Shown here piece after piece: positions 11,477 through 24,600 of a stretch of 64,000 nt of DNA; the first letter of the stretch is position 1, and each line of letters begins with the position of its first letter. The translations under genes were made by a program, and so were the position numbers. The stretch covers positions 11,031,501 through 11,095,500 of the forward strand of contig JAWUZG010000036.1 in the NCBI GenBank assembly GCA_036785705.1, in the 5' to 3' direction. The DNA comes from Acanthornis magna (lineage: Eukaryota; Chordata; Aves; Passeriformes; Acanthizidae). The notes under the pieces are model-generated. The model worked only from the letters and a program-made list of their open reading frames with translations, was not told where the DNA came from and ran no database searches.

Positions 11477-12700
11477 CTGTTAGAACACTTACACATGTCA
11501 AAGATAGATGCTATTTTAGATACCCAACAGGAGTACAATTTAACTGCAGTGTGATTTAGAGAAGAACTAGTTACTGCTACAGTCAACATTATGGGTATGT
11601 ACCAGAAGTGATGGCAGGTTCTATGAGGATGAGAATTCTGGGGAAAAAATTGAGTCTGAGAGAAAAAAATTAATCTGAAACTGGGCAGTAAGTTATTACA
11701 CAGTTTAAACTTCAGCTACTTCATGCTCTGCTATGTAATTGAATACATTTTACAACATGAATAAATAAAATTCAGCATTTGTTAGGTACCCTGACACAGT
11801 AGCCATGATTGCCACAGGAAGACCCACAAAAGCATAGTCTAGGTGTATTTTCAGTAAGTTTTCTACAAAATTCTTCAAAAAATTAAGAAACCCAAGTCAT
11901 CATGATAGTAAAAGAAAAGCCTTGTATGGACGAGTAATTGGTTAAGTGCCAGGAAACAGAGGGTCAATTCTGAAGTGCAGGGAGGCCACTTGCGAAATTT
12001 CTCAAGGAACTGTGATGGATCTGCTGTGCCAAAGGTGAGCAGCAAGAAACATCCAGTTACTCAAAACAGTACAGGGCAAACAGGGCAAAGATTCATGGCA
12101 GGACAATGTGAAACTGAACAGACATCAGAATGGAAGGTGAAATGCAACAAACAAAGTGATCTACATGTAGGGTAAAAAACAGAGGTTTTAATAAGTTGAT
12201 ATGGTCTATTGCTCAGAAATGAGATTTGGGGTTATGACAATCCCTTTAAAACAGAAGGTCAGTCCTTGATAAAAAAAATTAGGCAAGTGTTGGAATTAAG
12301 GACAGGAACATCATCAAGCCATTGTATAAATTGCGTTTTGATTTATCCATGTTTACACCTAAGACTGTATTTTTTACTCCCTTTATATCAAAAAGGTTAA
12401 CAGATGTGGAAAAAGCTCCTAAAAGGAAAAAAAAGGATGATCAAAATATGGGATGACTTTTCCTTCAGGCTGTCTTAAACATAAGCAATCTTAGTTTCTT
12501 TATTCTGGAAAAGAGATTTTAGAGTGGTCTGACAAATTTATGAAGGTTTAGGTCGGTTCTAGAGGGTGGTGGTACAAGGTAACTGCACACCATCTCTTCC
12601 AGCACAAGGATTAAGGGCCATTGAATCCAGCTCATCGGAAGCAACTTCAGAAGGACATGAGTGGCTCATCATGGAACTCGTAGCTCATCTGAAGAACCAC

Positions 12701-12776
12701 CAGCTCATTGGCAAAAGAGGCTGCATATTCTTCCCGCTTCATGAAGAAGTTGGACATACTCAGAAATGAAAATCTA
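12701..12776 (-). CDS. Large gene, exon 23
   Basis: A 76-nt exon, one base in (completing GAT), phase 0 out at donor GTGGTT. It reads FLSMSNFFMKREEYAASFAN. The frame runs open past the donor for 18 more codons to a TGA; the donor is chosen because it is the one that fits the next exon in phase 0. Confidence 0.6.
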
Positions 12777-12876
12777 CTTATGATAAAAGAACATAAGCCA
12801 CAACTAACTCCAAAATCTCCTGTGATTAAAAGAGTTGGAAACTTGTAAGGTATCAGGTAGCAGTAGTGCATACACA

Positions 12877-12985
12877 TTTCCTGTTCTTACACCTTCACAG
12901 GCATTTGTTGATGGCTTTTGTAAACATGTTCCTGGTCAAGCAATGTATTTGGACTGACCTAATATGGCCATCTTTGTGTTCTTAT
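12877..12985 (-). mobile_element. Old dispersed repeat fragment (reptile/bird type)
   Basis: The minus strand reads GATGGCCATATTAGGTCAG and later AATGCCTGTGAAGGTGTAAG, resembling an old amniote interspersed repeat that I cannot name with certainty. It lies in an intron. Confidence 0.4.
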
Positions 12986-13220
12986 TCTATCTTCAGAACA
13001 AACAGCAAAAAAGAATTTGAGACAACATCTAACTCATTTTTTCTCCACAATTGTTACCAGCAGCTAATTAAATTACCACCACCCATCCTGTGCAATGAAT
13101 GACTCACTGGTTCAATGGGGAAAGGAAGAATGAAAACAAAGCAATGTTAGGTAATTAAAGGCTATACCAAAACACACATGAAACACAGAAGGCAAATTAG
13201 GCAGGATTAAATTATCTTAC

Positions 13221-13405
13221 TCGTGTATTTCCCAATCTCTGATAGCCTGGCTTTGCAACCAGACAGTTCTTATGTCTCCTGTTTCTAAAATGGCACGGAT
13301 AAGTTTTGAATGGTCTGGAAGAGTTTGATGTATGGGTCTTCTGAGGGAGAATGTCACCCATATGTCAGATTTAATGGAATATGTAAAGTATCTCCTCTTG
13401 CTTTC
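13221..13405 (-). CDS. Large gene, exon 22
   Basis: A 185-nt exon, phase 0 in, two bases (GA) out, between acceptor GTCTCTTTCCAG and donor GTAAGA. It has 61 open codons including YFTYSIKSDIWVTFSLRRPI, HQTLPDHSKLIRAI and TVWLQSQAIRDWEIH. This is one of the two best-supported exons in the window. Confidence 0.8.
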
Positions 13406-13614
13406 CTGGAAAGAGACAATGCATAAAATATCAAAGACAGTGCTTTAAACTAAAATGGGTGGCTAGTACTTAAGCAGACATGGGAGGACTCAAAGTATCT
13501 TCCAGCAGCTGAGACAGGCAACCACGCTTCTCTCCATCCACTCCAGGCAGATCAAAGGTGCATATGTCCTTAGGTTTAGATGCTGAAGAAGAAATCAGAT
13601 GCTAGCACACTGAC

Positions 13615-13775
13615 AAGGAAGTGTTTTGTCATCAGTACCAGAACATCCCACACACGTCTGCCAGTTACAAAGATACTGCTGTCCAAGCCCTTTTGTATCT
13701 TCAGCACTGGATCATAACCAGAAGGTTTTGGCTGAATATGTGTTAAAATTGGGCTGAGTTTACTAATAGGTACAT
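13615..13775 (-). CDS. Large gene, exon 21
   Basis: A 161-nt exon after a strong acceptor (ACCTCCCCTTTGACAG). It enters with two bases, which complete a GAT codon with exon 20. It reads VPISKLSPILTHIQPKPSGY and further on LDSSIFVTGRRVWDVLVL. The border at donor GTCAGT leaves phase 0; a GTACTG upstream is also in phase. The intron to exon 20 holds a CR1 copy. Confidence 0.75.
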
Positions 13776-13994
13776 CTGTCAAAGGGGAGGTAAGATCAAT
13801 TATTTTTTTTATTCCTGTGTTCTTTCCTAGGGCAGAACCTTCAGCAGTGAGTAGAAAATGCTAACAGGGCTAAGTAAGTATAAATAGACTGCAACATCAC
13901 AAAAGCTGATTGTTTTTAGGAACAAACATTTACAGACTATGTTTTAGTAAGAAGAGTAAAACACAAATTTCCATATAAATTTCCACAAGAGGAC

Positions 13995-14230
13995 ATAGTC
14001 TCAAGATGCACCAGGGAAAGTTCAGGTTGGACACTTAGAGGAATTACTTCACAGAAAGGGCTGTCAAGCATTGAAACAGCCTGTCCAAGGAGGTGGTAGT
14101 CACCATCCCTGGAAGTGTTTAAGGAAAGACTGGATGTGGCACTCAGCGCCATGGTCTAGTTGATAAGATGGGTTTGGACTCTATGATCTCAAAGGTCTTT
14201 TCCAACCTACCTGATTCTGTGATTCTATGT
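13995..14230 (+). mobile_element. CR1 3'-end fragment, plus orientation
   Basis: Typical CR1 3' end: AAGTTCAGGTTGGACACTTA, then GTCCAAGGAGGTGGTAGTC, CTATGATCTCAAAGG and the terminal CTGATTCTGTGATTCTATG. Heavily 5'-truncated; intronic. Confidence 0.9.
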
Positions 14231-14628
14231 CCGCCAGTAGCTGCTAAGAGAAAATGTACAAAAGAGAGTTGAAGTATGCATGTACTCTGAAGACTCTGAA
14301 ATACTGTTTGTAGATTTAATGTCTTCTATAAAAATGTTTGATGTTCAGAGCAAATATAATTAAATACCCATACAAACATTTAGCCCTTCAAATGCTATTA
14401 AACTCCAGCACAATCTTATAGCACCAAGCTCCACTACATACTACAAAAAATGCGCAACCCTCTACAAAACTTAATTTTCCTCTTTAATATCATTATTCTA
14501 AGAAAAGAGTCCCAAACTCTGCAGGGGCTTCTGAAATCAGATATTGAGAAAGATTTAAGAATTGTCAGGGTTTTTGGTTTTAAACAGAGCTGGAGGTATT
14601 TTATTTTCATAGCATTTTTAGATGAGAG

Positions 14629-15108
14629 ATGGAAAAAGACCTCTATCATGCTTCAGGTAAAGGAATAACAGTTATTTATCAAACTGCACCACTATCTCGT
14701 TTTTGGCATCCACGTTTGCTTCTTTCCCAAAAAAAGGAAAGCGCCAGAAAGCTTTATCCAGTCATGGCAGTCCACTTCACTAATTGTCATAGCTTCGTCA
14801 TTTCTCAGTTTGCACATCAAGCGAACACACACGAACTATTTTGGCGAGTTACATTCAAGCCCTCTGTCCTAGTCTTCATAAATAGATGTTTCGTTCAATA
14901 TGCATTCATGCTGCATGGGCCATTAATTTCAAATTCACTAAAACATGAAGCACATAACTGCCAAGTGGATACAGACTTTCCCTTTGCAACCCAGCTAATC
15001 TGTTCTCTTTTTAATTGCACCATACACAATTTCTGGGTTTCATTAACGTCCTCCTTTGAACTGGTATCTAGGAAATCTCTTCTTGTGCAGTTTAGACAAC
15101 TGTATTGA
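14629..15108 (+). other. Unusual open frame, possible conserved noncoding element
   Basis: A 159-codon plus-strand frame inside an intron of the minus-strand gene, long for such AT-rich DNA. The block at about 14690-15000 keeps several CpGs and has homeobox/POU-like words (ATGCATTCATG, CCATTAATTTC). No splice or domain evidence supports a protein, so a regulatory element is the better guess. Confidence 0.3.
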
Positions 15109-15528
15109 TTTACAATTAGATTGGTTTACACACCAAGACTGTGTCAGACTATATTTCTATAACACTCAATTCAATGTCAGTTTACAAGAGTCCACTTGCT
15201 GTACTGAATTTCAGCTTTCAAATAATATTTTAATATCACAAATTTATTATACAGCCTGTTAAATTTCTTTGTACCAACTCATTTGGCATCTGACAAAAGA
15301 CAAAACAGTGTTTTAATATTAATTTTTATGCCCAGAGTCTGCCAGTCAACGAATTCAATAATATCAATTAAGATTTGAACCACACAATTCACAGTAGCTA
15401 CTGCAGCACTTATATTACCCAGGGAACAATCATCTACCTTTAGCTGGCAGCAGCTCAGCCACTTCAGGGCAAGGAATGAACGTTCACACCTACAGCCAGG
15501 AAGTGCAGCTGTTTCTCATTCTCCTGAC

Positions 15529-15686
15529 CTGGAAGAAACAAGCTACTGCTAGCAGCTAAAGATAAATAACCATTGGTAATGTAGGCCTTGCTAGACAGTG
15601 CTGGGGAATGGAGAAGACTATTCTGCAATGGTTCTTTTGAGAAATGCCAGTAAAAGTTTAAGGAGAACAGGTAATACTTGCTTCTT
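15529..15686 (-). CDS. Large gene, exon 20
   Basis: A 158-nt exon with one base in and one out. It begins RSKYYLFSLNFYWHFSKEPL and ends SLAASSSLFLP before donor GTCAGG. This is the first of eleven consecutive exons whose phases all agree to the stop codon. Confidence 0.7.
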
Positions 15687-17799
15687 CTAAATTCTCCATG
15701 ATTTTCTGGCAAAGGCTTGGAGACATTAGGAAAAATAAATTAATGTCATGTTTAATAGCTGAATATCCACCTGAAAAATAAAGGCAGAGAAGGACCCCAC
15801 AGTCTCACAGTATCCAAACGCACAGTCCTGGAAGGGAGGGGACAATCACAAGAATTTCTCATACAGAAACTGAGTGCTTTATAATCACTCTCTAAAGCAT
15901 AGCAGGTTTTTCTCAATATTTTTACATTTAACCATACACACTCTGAGTGACAAACTCCTAAGTTTTAACAAGCAAACATTGCTTTGCAACCATAGTGTGT
16001 CAAGCCCTCAGGCAATATCCACATGGTATAGGAGCATGCAATCTTTATGAAATAGCTCTGTCGGATGTGTTTCTTATGACCAGTCATGCAGCAAGACAAC
16101 TGAAGCAGACAAATTTTACAGAATGTGGTATGAAACAGTCAAATTAGCAATGCACAGGCATTAGCCAAAGTAATGACTGGGACTCAGGAAGAAAAACAGA
16201 CCATGTCCAGATGAGTAATTTGCTTACAGCAAGCATCATCACTGCTTCTGGTACTAATTTTTTTTAAAAGTGCAATTATGCATAGTTTAAAGATGGAAAT
16301 GATCACTGGAGTATTCAAATCATTAACATATATGGCATTAATTTTATTCAAATATTAGTACAAATACTACTAGCCTGAGATGTCAATTATGTTAAATTAC
16401 TTTAGCCACAGGAGCCTCAACCAAATGCCACAAACTGAGAATTGACAGTATGGGGCTGTTATCAACATCTGAGCTCCACGTTTAGGGTGTAGAGCAGGTA
16501 AAATTACTGGCTCATGGGCAAACCACCTCCCAACACAGGGGAAAATAAGGAAGCAATACAAGCCAGACAGTCTGATCTCAGAAAAAACATATTCCTGATC
16601 TCAGATCTACCAATCAAGTTCAATTTAGTCATGTGAACCAGAGACCAGGCAAACAACTAGGAACAGTGAGACCACTGTCCTCCATTCTCCACAGTCCTTC
16701 CAATGCCTCAGAAAAGGCTATCATAAAACTAACAAATTGCTCAGCATGAGAATATGCATCTTCTCCAAATCTGACAGATGACCAGACAAAATGCTGAAAC
16801 ATAACTTTTCTTCTTCCCTGTCTCTCATTGTCCTCCTTTTTTTTATTATTTTGCGAAGGTAGGTGGGGTGGTTTTTGTTTTGATTTTTAATTTAAAAACA
16901 AAGCTAGAATCATTGTCAGATTTCATAAAAAATTTATCAAAGAATACATATTACCAGACTCTCAGGACCAAAACCCTTAATTTAGGGAAGTTTTTACCAT
17001 AGACTGAAGAAAGCCAATCAGCAGTGTGTATTCAAAAAGCCCAGAGTAAGAGCTCACAGCAACTTCAGAGAGGCATGAGAGGTATTCAAGCACAAATTAC
17101 ACAGAAGGCAAAACCCACTGTTGGTAAACTCAAGATTCAGTGTTGTGCTGACTGTTCCTATTTCAGTGAGAATACAAGACTAGATAGGATCACTCTTGAG
17201 TTACTAATTTTCATCTTCCACAAGAGCAGGTTTCCATAAAAAGATTTATCCATATAAAGATTTACCCATATAAAGAGATGGACAAGCTCAATCTTGAACA
17301 TTCACTTTATTCTGTTCTCCAATCCCCTGTACACATTGCAAGCTTCAAGTCATCTCTCAGCTCCTCACAGCAGATTAAAGATTGTAAGAAAAAAAATTCC
17401 CAAGTCAGAAAACCAGCATTTATTCAGAAAATGAAAAGGATGAATTGCCAATGTTTTGAGCTTGCCAACAACATAAAAGTCTTTGAGGAATAATTTCTCA
17501 GTCAGAAAATGTGTTAGGAAAAAAAAAAATCAAACCAACAGATAATAACTAAAAAGTCACAGAGAACTTTTAGGTGTCAGTAGCTTACAGAAGACCATTT
17601 AAAAAAAAAAAAAAAAAGGTGAGAATGAAAAAAAAAGGGAGGTAAAAACAGAAAGAGAACAGAATGAAACTTCATAGACATTCCTGCTAACTTCTGGCAG
17701 ACCAAGCACTTGAGGCAGTAAGCCTTAAATTTGTAACAATTAAAAGAAACCACCATAGAAGGGGCAAAGAAAGAATGAGTCCACATTGCATGCATACAC

Positions 17800-17835
17800 C
17801 TCTTGGGTCTCAGAATCCTCCCCAAAATCTTCTGT
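17800..17835 (-). CDS. Large gene, 36-nt microexon
   Basis: A 36-nt exon after the strong acceptor TTTGTTTTGCACAG, ending at donor GTGTAT. Phase from the neighbours gives QKILGRILRPK. Read in phase 0 the same exon gives the acidic peptide TEDFGEDSETQE, which also looks natural. The frame is therefore undecided. Confidence 0.5.
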
Positions 17836-18765
17836 CTGTGCAAAACAAAGGAGCAGTAATACAAAGTGATTTTGACTCACAGACAAAACACTTAAAGTGT
17901 AACAAGTGACCTTCTTCCATTTAGACACAGTTCAAGAAGTGGAAGGCTAAAATATTATTTCATCAAAGCAAGTGACTGAGTAAAATAGAAGTTGAGCCAC
18001 AGAAATGCAAAAATAAGCACATCATCCCTAACACCACGTGAGGCAAATGCAGTAGGCAAAGCACAAAGCCCTTACCAACACTGACAGAGAAGGTGATCCC
18101 AGCTCCCCCCAACAATTCAGATACTCAGAAGAAAATGTTAGGCATTATAAACGAGTCCTGACTAGAAACAGAAACCATTTCTGTTAAGACAAGATGGTCC
18201 ATCTTAAAAAGAATTATACAAGAAACTGGCAAACCTATAAGGTTAGCCAGGAGTAGTACTGATGTGAGAATTATCTCAAATTTAACTAGGAAAGACAAAT
18301 GGTATGGAAAAGAAACTTTTCAGCTAGCCAGCTTTGCAGAATAAGATAATACAAGAAAACACAAAAGAATAAACATACACAAAGCCTGTTGTGTGGTAAC
18401 ACCACTCAAAGCAAGAAACAACTTAATACAAATTATGCTGCCAAAAAAAGCCCAACCAACCAAAACCAACTAATCCTAAATTCACTCCCACTGTGTTTTA
18501 AAGCTGAAGACATCCCAGTGATTCAAAACTAGCCTGTCTGAACAAGATGTTGTAAAATGTCAACAAGATTGACAAGCGTTTCTTTCCTGCCTTCATACAA
18601 AGGTATTTCCCAACTCTCCTATCATAGCCAATCTAAGGTTTCATGATTTTCTTCAGGTTACATCAACCATGATCTGCCCTCAAGGCAGGACAGTATCTCC
18701 AAGATGAAGATTAAACAGTCAAGCATACTGCCAGAATTAGAAGTGGTTTCACATTCTGTTACCAC

Positions 18766-18998
18766 CTCTCTGTTAAATCTCTGTCTATGGTAGCTTCACA
18801 AAGGATTTCCCTGTTGCTGTGTAGAAAGTGCATGTCAGCAAGAGTGATTTGACTATATGGAACAAACCACAGATAAGCTACTGAGCAGGCACATTTAAAC
18901 AAAACAAAACTAAGGGGGCTTAAAGTGATAAAGTGGTTATTGTTGCAATAAATCGGCATGCAATTTTTGAGGACAGTGTTCATTAAACTTGTATTCAC
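18766..18998 (-). CDS. Large gene, candidate exon 18
   Basis: Acceptor TTTCTATTTTGCAG is very good and the segment is open in phase 0 for 77 codons to donor GTGGTA. The end of the peptide (ITLADMHFLHSNREILCEAT) looks coding; the middle is Cys-rich and less convincing. Internal AGs (before TCAAATCAC) could make a shorter exon. It leaves AG, fitting the next exon. Confidence 0.45.
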
Positions 18999-21427
18999 CT
19001 GCAAAATAGAAATGCTCTGAAAGGACAGAATCTATACATTTGTTTTATTAAGATGGTATGTATGAGAAGTCTCTACTCCAGTACCTGATTACCTTCTTGC
19101 TCAGCCATGAATCTTTTGCAAAGAATTAAGTCATAACAATTTTCAATCAAGAACACCAAGAGCAACACCACCACCACCAAAAAAAAAAAAAATAGTGCTG
19201 GCATAAAGAAATTACAACACCATGGAAAGAGAGGCTTTAAATACTTTTTTAAATGGCATGAATTCTTCTTAAGCGTTGTCCGGAAACTAATGAAAGAACT
19301 GTTTCTGAAAGGAAACTACATTTCTCAGTATACAAGAAGCTGTGTGTGAGAAAGCTCCACCAAAATAAGTTTGTATTGAATTATTATTTATATCTACATC
19401 CTGTTTATCCATTTAGAAAAAAAAGTTTAGTTCATGTTCCATAGACCCCTTTGTGTAAAGCTTTAAAAAGGCTTCTGCTAAAATAGGGAGGGCCCCCATA
19501 CTTATATCCTCCAATTCACACTCTGTGGCAACTCAGAACTTTCAGCCTGTATTTCCCCAACAAAAATAAAGTCATCCCTATCGTTTCCTCATGAAGTGGT
19601 TAGTTTCAAGCTTTAAAAAAAGAAATATAAAGGGGATCTTGAACTATAGAAAAAAATAGTCATGTTATTGTTTATAGTTCGATGTAACTTGATCAAAATA
19701 CTTGACTGAGACAAAATCAAGTTTTGCCAGAGAAGGCTATGTTTGCCAAGCTATGGCTCTGTTTTTATACACCTTTCTGCATGTTCCCAAGACTCATTAC
19801 CCTTGAAAGAGGCAGAACCAGGCACAGAGACTGCCTAAGGACCCTTTCCTGGCTTAGTTACAGCCACACCACACTGAAATGTAATTGAGGTTTGCTTGCA
19901 CTTTGGACACTTCCCTACTTAAAGTGACAGGTTACCTCAAAAAACTACAGCTTACATTCAGGTAATCCTCATCTTCAGCTTTTTTTACAGAACAACAGAT
20001 ACTCCAGATACAGATACTCATCAGATACAAGTAAGCATAGGACATCTCTGGACCCATACATAACTGCTTTTAATTTATTTTATTACTATTGTTGGCTGAT
20101 CAAGTAGAATGTTATACACTAGAATGATCCTGTATTTCAGCACAAGAAATACAACTTGAAATGCAACTCATATACAGTATTTCTGCATAAGAAGACCAAA
20201 AGAAGCCTTATCTGCTGGGCCGGGGGGAGGGAAAAGAAAAGAGATCCAAAAAACATATTAAGCCAAATCAACCCTCAAAAATATTGAATCTCAGCTGAAG
20301 TCTTCAGCACACAGAAAATGTTACTTTAAATTATCTTAATGTCACAATCACTCTAAAATATATTTCATATTTTTAACTACCATTATGAAAGCATTCTGCT
20401 TTCAGCCTTTTGGAAAAAAACACGTGTGATGCTGAGTTCTACAAAGATGTTTTCCTTCACAATTACAAAGGTACTTCTGAGACAGAAACTGTATACAGCC
20501 ATCTGCTCAAATTGTTAGATAATTGTCTCACATGGCTTCACTGAAAACAAGCTGACTTGTGTACTTGGGCTTCATTTTAAATAAATATGCCATTCAAACT
20601 TAAATATTATAATAATATCTAACAATACAATCTACTTCTGTTTTAATTTTACAGAATAGGAACTAGCCCAAAACCAAATTATTTACAAATGTTGCTCAAA
20701 AATATGCCAATAGAAATGTATTGTTTGGAAATTAGTTTTCATTCCTGTGGTTTTCATATTTCTGGGCTTGGTTTTACTCCATTTGAGGACTTATTCCACA
20801 CTTCCACCATGTAATTTAAAAAACAAAAAAAAAGTATTTTTTACTTCTCCCTAAACAGCTTGTTGCTGCTTCTCCTTGCTCTTGAACTTGATTCCACTTC
20901 AGTTTTTAAAAGGGGAATTAACATTAAGTTTCCTGCAAAATGGAGATATTAATTCCACCTCATAAGACAGTTAAGACCTGCTGGTCAGAAACTGTATATG
21001 GATATTTCAAAGCCAGGAGATTCTAAAACCAGCAGCACAGTGTCTTGTAAACATACTGAACCAGCTTGATTTGATGTAGCTCAGCTTTGCCATATTGATA
21101 GTGACAGCACTGAAAATCACATTATTTGGTGAGGACTGCTATTTTCCCCTTCAGCTCACTGGGCAATCCAAAATTGGTGGGGGAAATCAAGAAAATCTCC
21201 TCCATAAAAAATTATTACATATCTAACTGATTTTTAAACTTCTAATTCAGGTAAGTAAGACCATATCATTACACTACAAATTAAAGAGAAAACCTAGAAA
21301 ACTGATTATTTTGTAATCTAATTCTATGTTAACATCAAGTTATGAAAGATAGCAAGAACTGTCTGAAGATAAAGTAACATCTGAAGCATGATCTCTAAAA
21401 CAGATTTTTCATTCAAAAGCCACTTAC

Positions 21428-21526
21428 AATTGCATATACCCAAAATGTGCAGCTGATCGTTTTGTGACCAGTCAGGACCTGCACATGGCATCACCTTTAC
21501 GGCTTCCACCAAGACCAACAAAAAAA
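21428..21526 (-). CDS. Large gene, candidate exon 17
   Basis: A 99-nt exon with 32 open codons and an excellent donor (AATT then GTAAGT). The peptide contains LLVLVEAVKVMPCAGPDWSQ followed by NDQLHILGICN. The phase fits the previous exon. The acceptor (TTAAG before a T run) is weak and the intron upstream is only about 140 nt. Confidence 0.55.
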
Positions 21527-21668
21527 CTTAACTTTTAAGTATGCCAGAGCTATCTGTTTCACAGTTACAATACTGATTTTATTTAATCATTTATTTAATT
21601 CAGCTGTTTATCAAACAACTGTCCTCACTGCCACTCCTCAACTTTATTAGAGAACAACACAGTGTTAC

Positions 21669-21710
21669 TGAAAGCTGAAGCCAAGCATCCTATGGGAATG
21701 CGAGGGTAAT
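21669..21710 (-). CDS. Large gene, candidate exon 16
   Basis: A 42-nt exon from acceptor ATTGATTTAG to donor GTAACA, reading YPRIPIGCLASAF, two bases in and one out. The frame stays open past this donor to a very good GTGAGG site, but only the shorter form fits the next exon. Confidence 0.5.
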
Positions 21711-22804
21711 CTAAATCAATTTGTGTTTCAAAATACGCAACAACTTGTTCTTCAAGAAGAATCTGTCTCTTGGAAATATTTATGTTTTCACAGTATTATT
21801 TTGCATTCTGATGGTGATGTCTGTTTCTTGATGCACATTCCACAGTTACGGAAGGAACTTGAAAATTTAAAATATATATACTTCATTTATTACATAAACA
21901 TAAAAAAGATAGACCAGACAGAGAATTTATTACAATTACGTACTTAGACTAGTATAACTAAATGACTTTTTTTTCCCCAGCTGGAAGGTGGATTTCAAAA
22001 AGTTATGAGAAACTACTTAAGCAAGTGTGTTTTAGATAAACTTCAAAGCAAACGTGACACAAAAGAAACTTTCTAGATTGCAGATTAGTTTAAATATAAA
22101 TTTGCAAATAATATGTAGAAAAGTGGACACCCTAGTTGTTCGGAATCTATACTTTGTTTACTCCTTCAAAGGCCACAAGGTGAAAAACCAATTAATTTAG
22201 TATATATGAAACAAGAAACATCAGAACAAACACCAGCTACTTCAACTTATAGTTTAATTGCCATAAACAACTATCCTGCATTAATGCTTATGCATAACAA
22301 GTGAACTAACCTCACCCTCTATAATTTAAGCAATGAAACGAAAAGCCCTACAGGCCTTGCTTCCTCCTGAGAGCAGAATGAAACAGGAATTATTTCTATT
22401 CAACTATAAATCCAACCAGGTAGATAGTCCTGAATCAGTTGACAAGAGCAACTCTACTGAGACAACTGGTACTGACAGTCAGCCATTGGCCTTTGGTGGC
22501 ATGCAACCAGCATGTGAAACAAACTTAGAGTTTGTTCAAATTTTAGCACAAAAAAGAAAGAATAAAAAAGAAAGAACATTACATTTCATAAAAATCACAT
22601 ATATTAACTCAACCCTAAACACTTCCAAGTTTTAGCAACTTCTTGAGTACTAAATCACAAACAGAATGAGTTTGCACTGTAAAAGGTCATAGTAAAAAGC
22701 TTCACTGGAGTTATTTGGTCTGTAATAACAAAAAAAAAATAAGACTGAATACTAAAAAAAAAAAGAAATAAAAAATAAATAACTAAAACAAGCACATACG
22801 TAAG

Positions 22805-23075
22805 AGGGAGAGTGACATGGGGCAATGGCTTTCAACTGGAACAGGTTTAGTCCGATGTTAAGAAGAAATTTTTTACTGTAAGGGTGGTGACGCACTGGGA
22901 CAGGTTGCCCAGAGAAGTCATGGATGCTCAGTTCCTGGGAGTGTTCAAGGCCAGTTTGGATGAGGCTTTGAACAACCTGGTCTGGTGAAAGGTGTCCCTG
23001 CCCCTGGCACAGCTGTTGGAACTGGATGATCTTTAAGGTTCCCTACAACATAAGTCTTTCTGTGGTTCTATGAAA
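22805..23075 (+). mobile_element. CR1 3'-end fragment, plus orientation
   Basis: CR1 3' UTR text: GGACAGGTTGCCCAGAGAAG, GTGTTCAAGGCCAGTTTGGA, AACTGGATGATCTTTAAGG and the terminal TCTGTGGTTCTATGA. Confidence 0.92.
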
Positions 23076-23209
23076 TGCAAGTATTTTAAGAACTGAAATC
23101 TAATTACATAGCAATTCATATTCCCTGTAAACCAAATACTATCCAATAATGGAAGCATTTTGAAATGGTTTTTTTTCTTTTTCACGGTTTACTGTTGTAC
23201 ATAGGAAAG

Positions 23210-24600
23210 AATCTTAGAATCATAGAATCATTTAGGTTAAAGAGATTTTTGTGATCATTAAGTCCAAGCATTAACCCAGCCTGCCAAGTCCACCACTAAA
23301 CCATGTCCCTTAGTGCCTCATCTACACATTTTTTAAATACCCTCAAGGGATGGTGAATCAAACACTTCCCTGGGAAGCCTGTTCCAAAGCTTGACCTTTC
23401 CATGGTGGAAGTTTGATGGTTGATATTAGCAGATATTAGGTGGATATTAAGAACAAATACTGGATATTAGGAAAAAATTTTCCTAAGATCCAATCTAAAC
23501 TTCCCTGGCATAGCTTGAGGTCATTTCTTCTTATCAAATTGCTTGTCAGTAAAGAGACCAACCCCCACCTGGCCACAGCCTCCTTTCAGGCAGTTTAGAG
23601 AGTGATAAGGTCTCCCCTGAGCCTCCTTCTCTCCAGGCTAACACCCCCAGCTCCCTCAGCTGCTCCTCACAGCACTTGTGCTCCAGACCCTTCCCCAGCT
23701 CCGTTGCCCTTCTCTGGACTCGCTCCAGCCCCTCAATGTCTTTCTTGCACTCAGGGGCCCAGAACTGGACACAGCACTCGAGCTGTGGCCTCACCAGTGC
23801 CCAGTCCAGGGGACAATCCCTGCCCTGCTCCTGCTGGCCACACCATTGCTGATCCAGGCCAGGATGCCATTGGCCTTCTTGGCCACCTGGGCACAGCCTG
23901 GCTCATGTCCAGCTGCTGTCACCAGCACCCCCAGGGCCTTTTCCCCTGGGCACTTTCCAGCCACTCTGCCCCAGCCTGTGGCACTGCCTGGGGCTGTTGT
24001 GACCCAAGGGCAGGACCTGGCACTTGGCCTTGTTGAACCTCACACCATTGACCTCAGCCTATGGCCCAGCCTGTCCAGATCCCTCTGCAGAGCCTTCCTG
24101 CCCTCCAGCAGATCAACATTCACACTCAGCTTGTTGCCATCTGTGAAGTGACTGAGGGTGCACTTGATCCCCTCATTCAGATCATTGACCAAAATATTAA
24201 ACAGGTCTGGGCCAAATACTGAGCCCTGGGGAACCTCAGTTATGACTGGCCACCAGCTGTGTGTAACTCCACTCACCATCACTCTCTGAGCACTGCCATC
24301 CAGGCAGGTTTTAATCCAGCAAAGAGTGCACCTGTCCAAGCCATGGGCTCTCAGCTTCTCCAGGGCAATGATGTGAGAAATGGTGTCAAAGGCTTTAGTA
24401 AAGTCCAGGTAGACAACATCCACAGCATTCTCCTCATACACTACACGGGTCGCCTTCCTACAGAAGGAGATCATGCATACCAAGCAGGATCTGCTCTTCC
24501 TAAACCCATGCTGCCTGGGGCTGATGCCCTGGTTGTCCTTTATGTGCCATATCATGCCACTCGAGATGATCTGCCCCGTGACCTTCCCTGACTGAATATT
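23210..24600 (-). mobile_element. CR1 LINE with partial reverse transcriptase, minus orientation
   Basis: The longest CR1 copy here, 5'-truncated. On the minus strand a 171-codon frame (24040-24555) shows reverse-transcriptase features: VYLDFTKAFDTISH (the F-AFD palm motif), PQGSVFGPDLFNILVNDL, and FTDGNKLSV, where the usual catalytic FADD is degraded. A second frame ([20 protein letters not shown]) follows, then the 3' end AATGATTCTATGATTCTAAG at 23210. The stops and the altered catalytic site show it is dead. It lies within an intron, in the same orientation as the host gene. Confidence 0.92.

Noticed and set aside
14442..14530. Candidate minus-strand exon after a strong acceptor
   Set aside because: The 15.6-kb and 13.7-kb exons join in phase without it, and including it breaks the frame.
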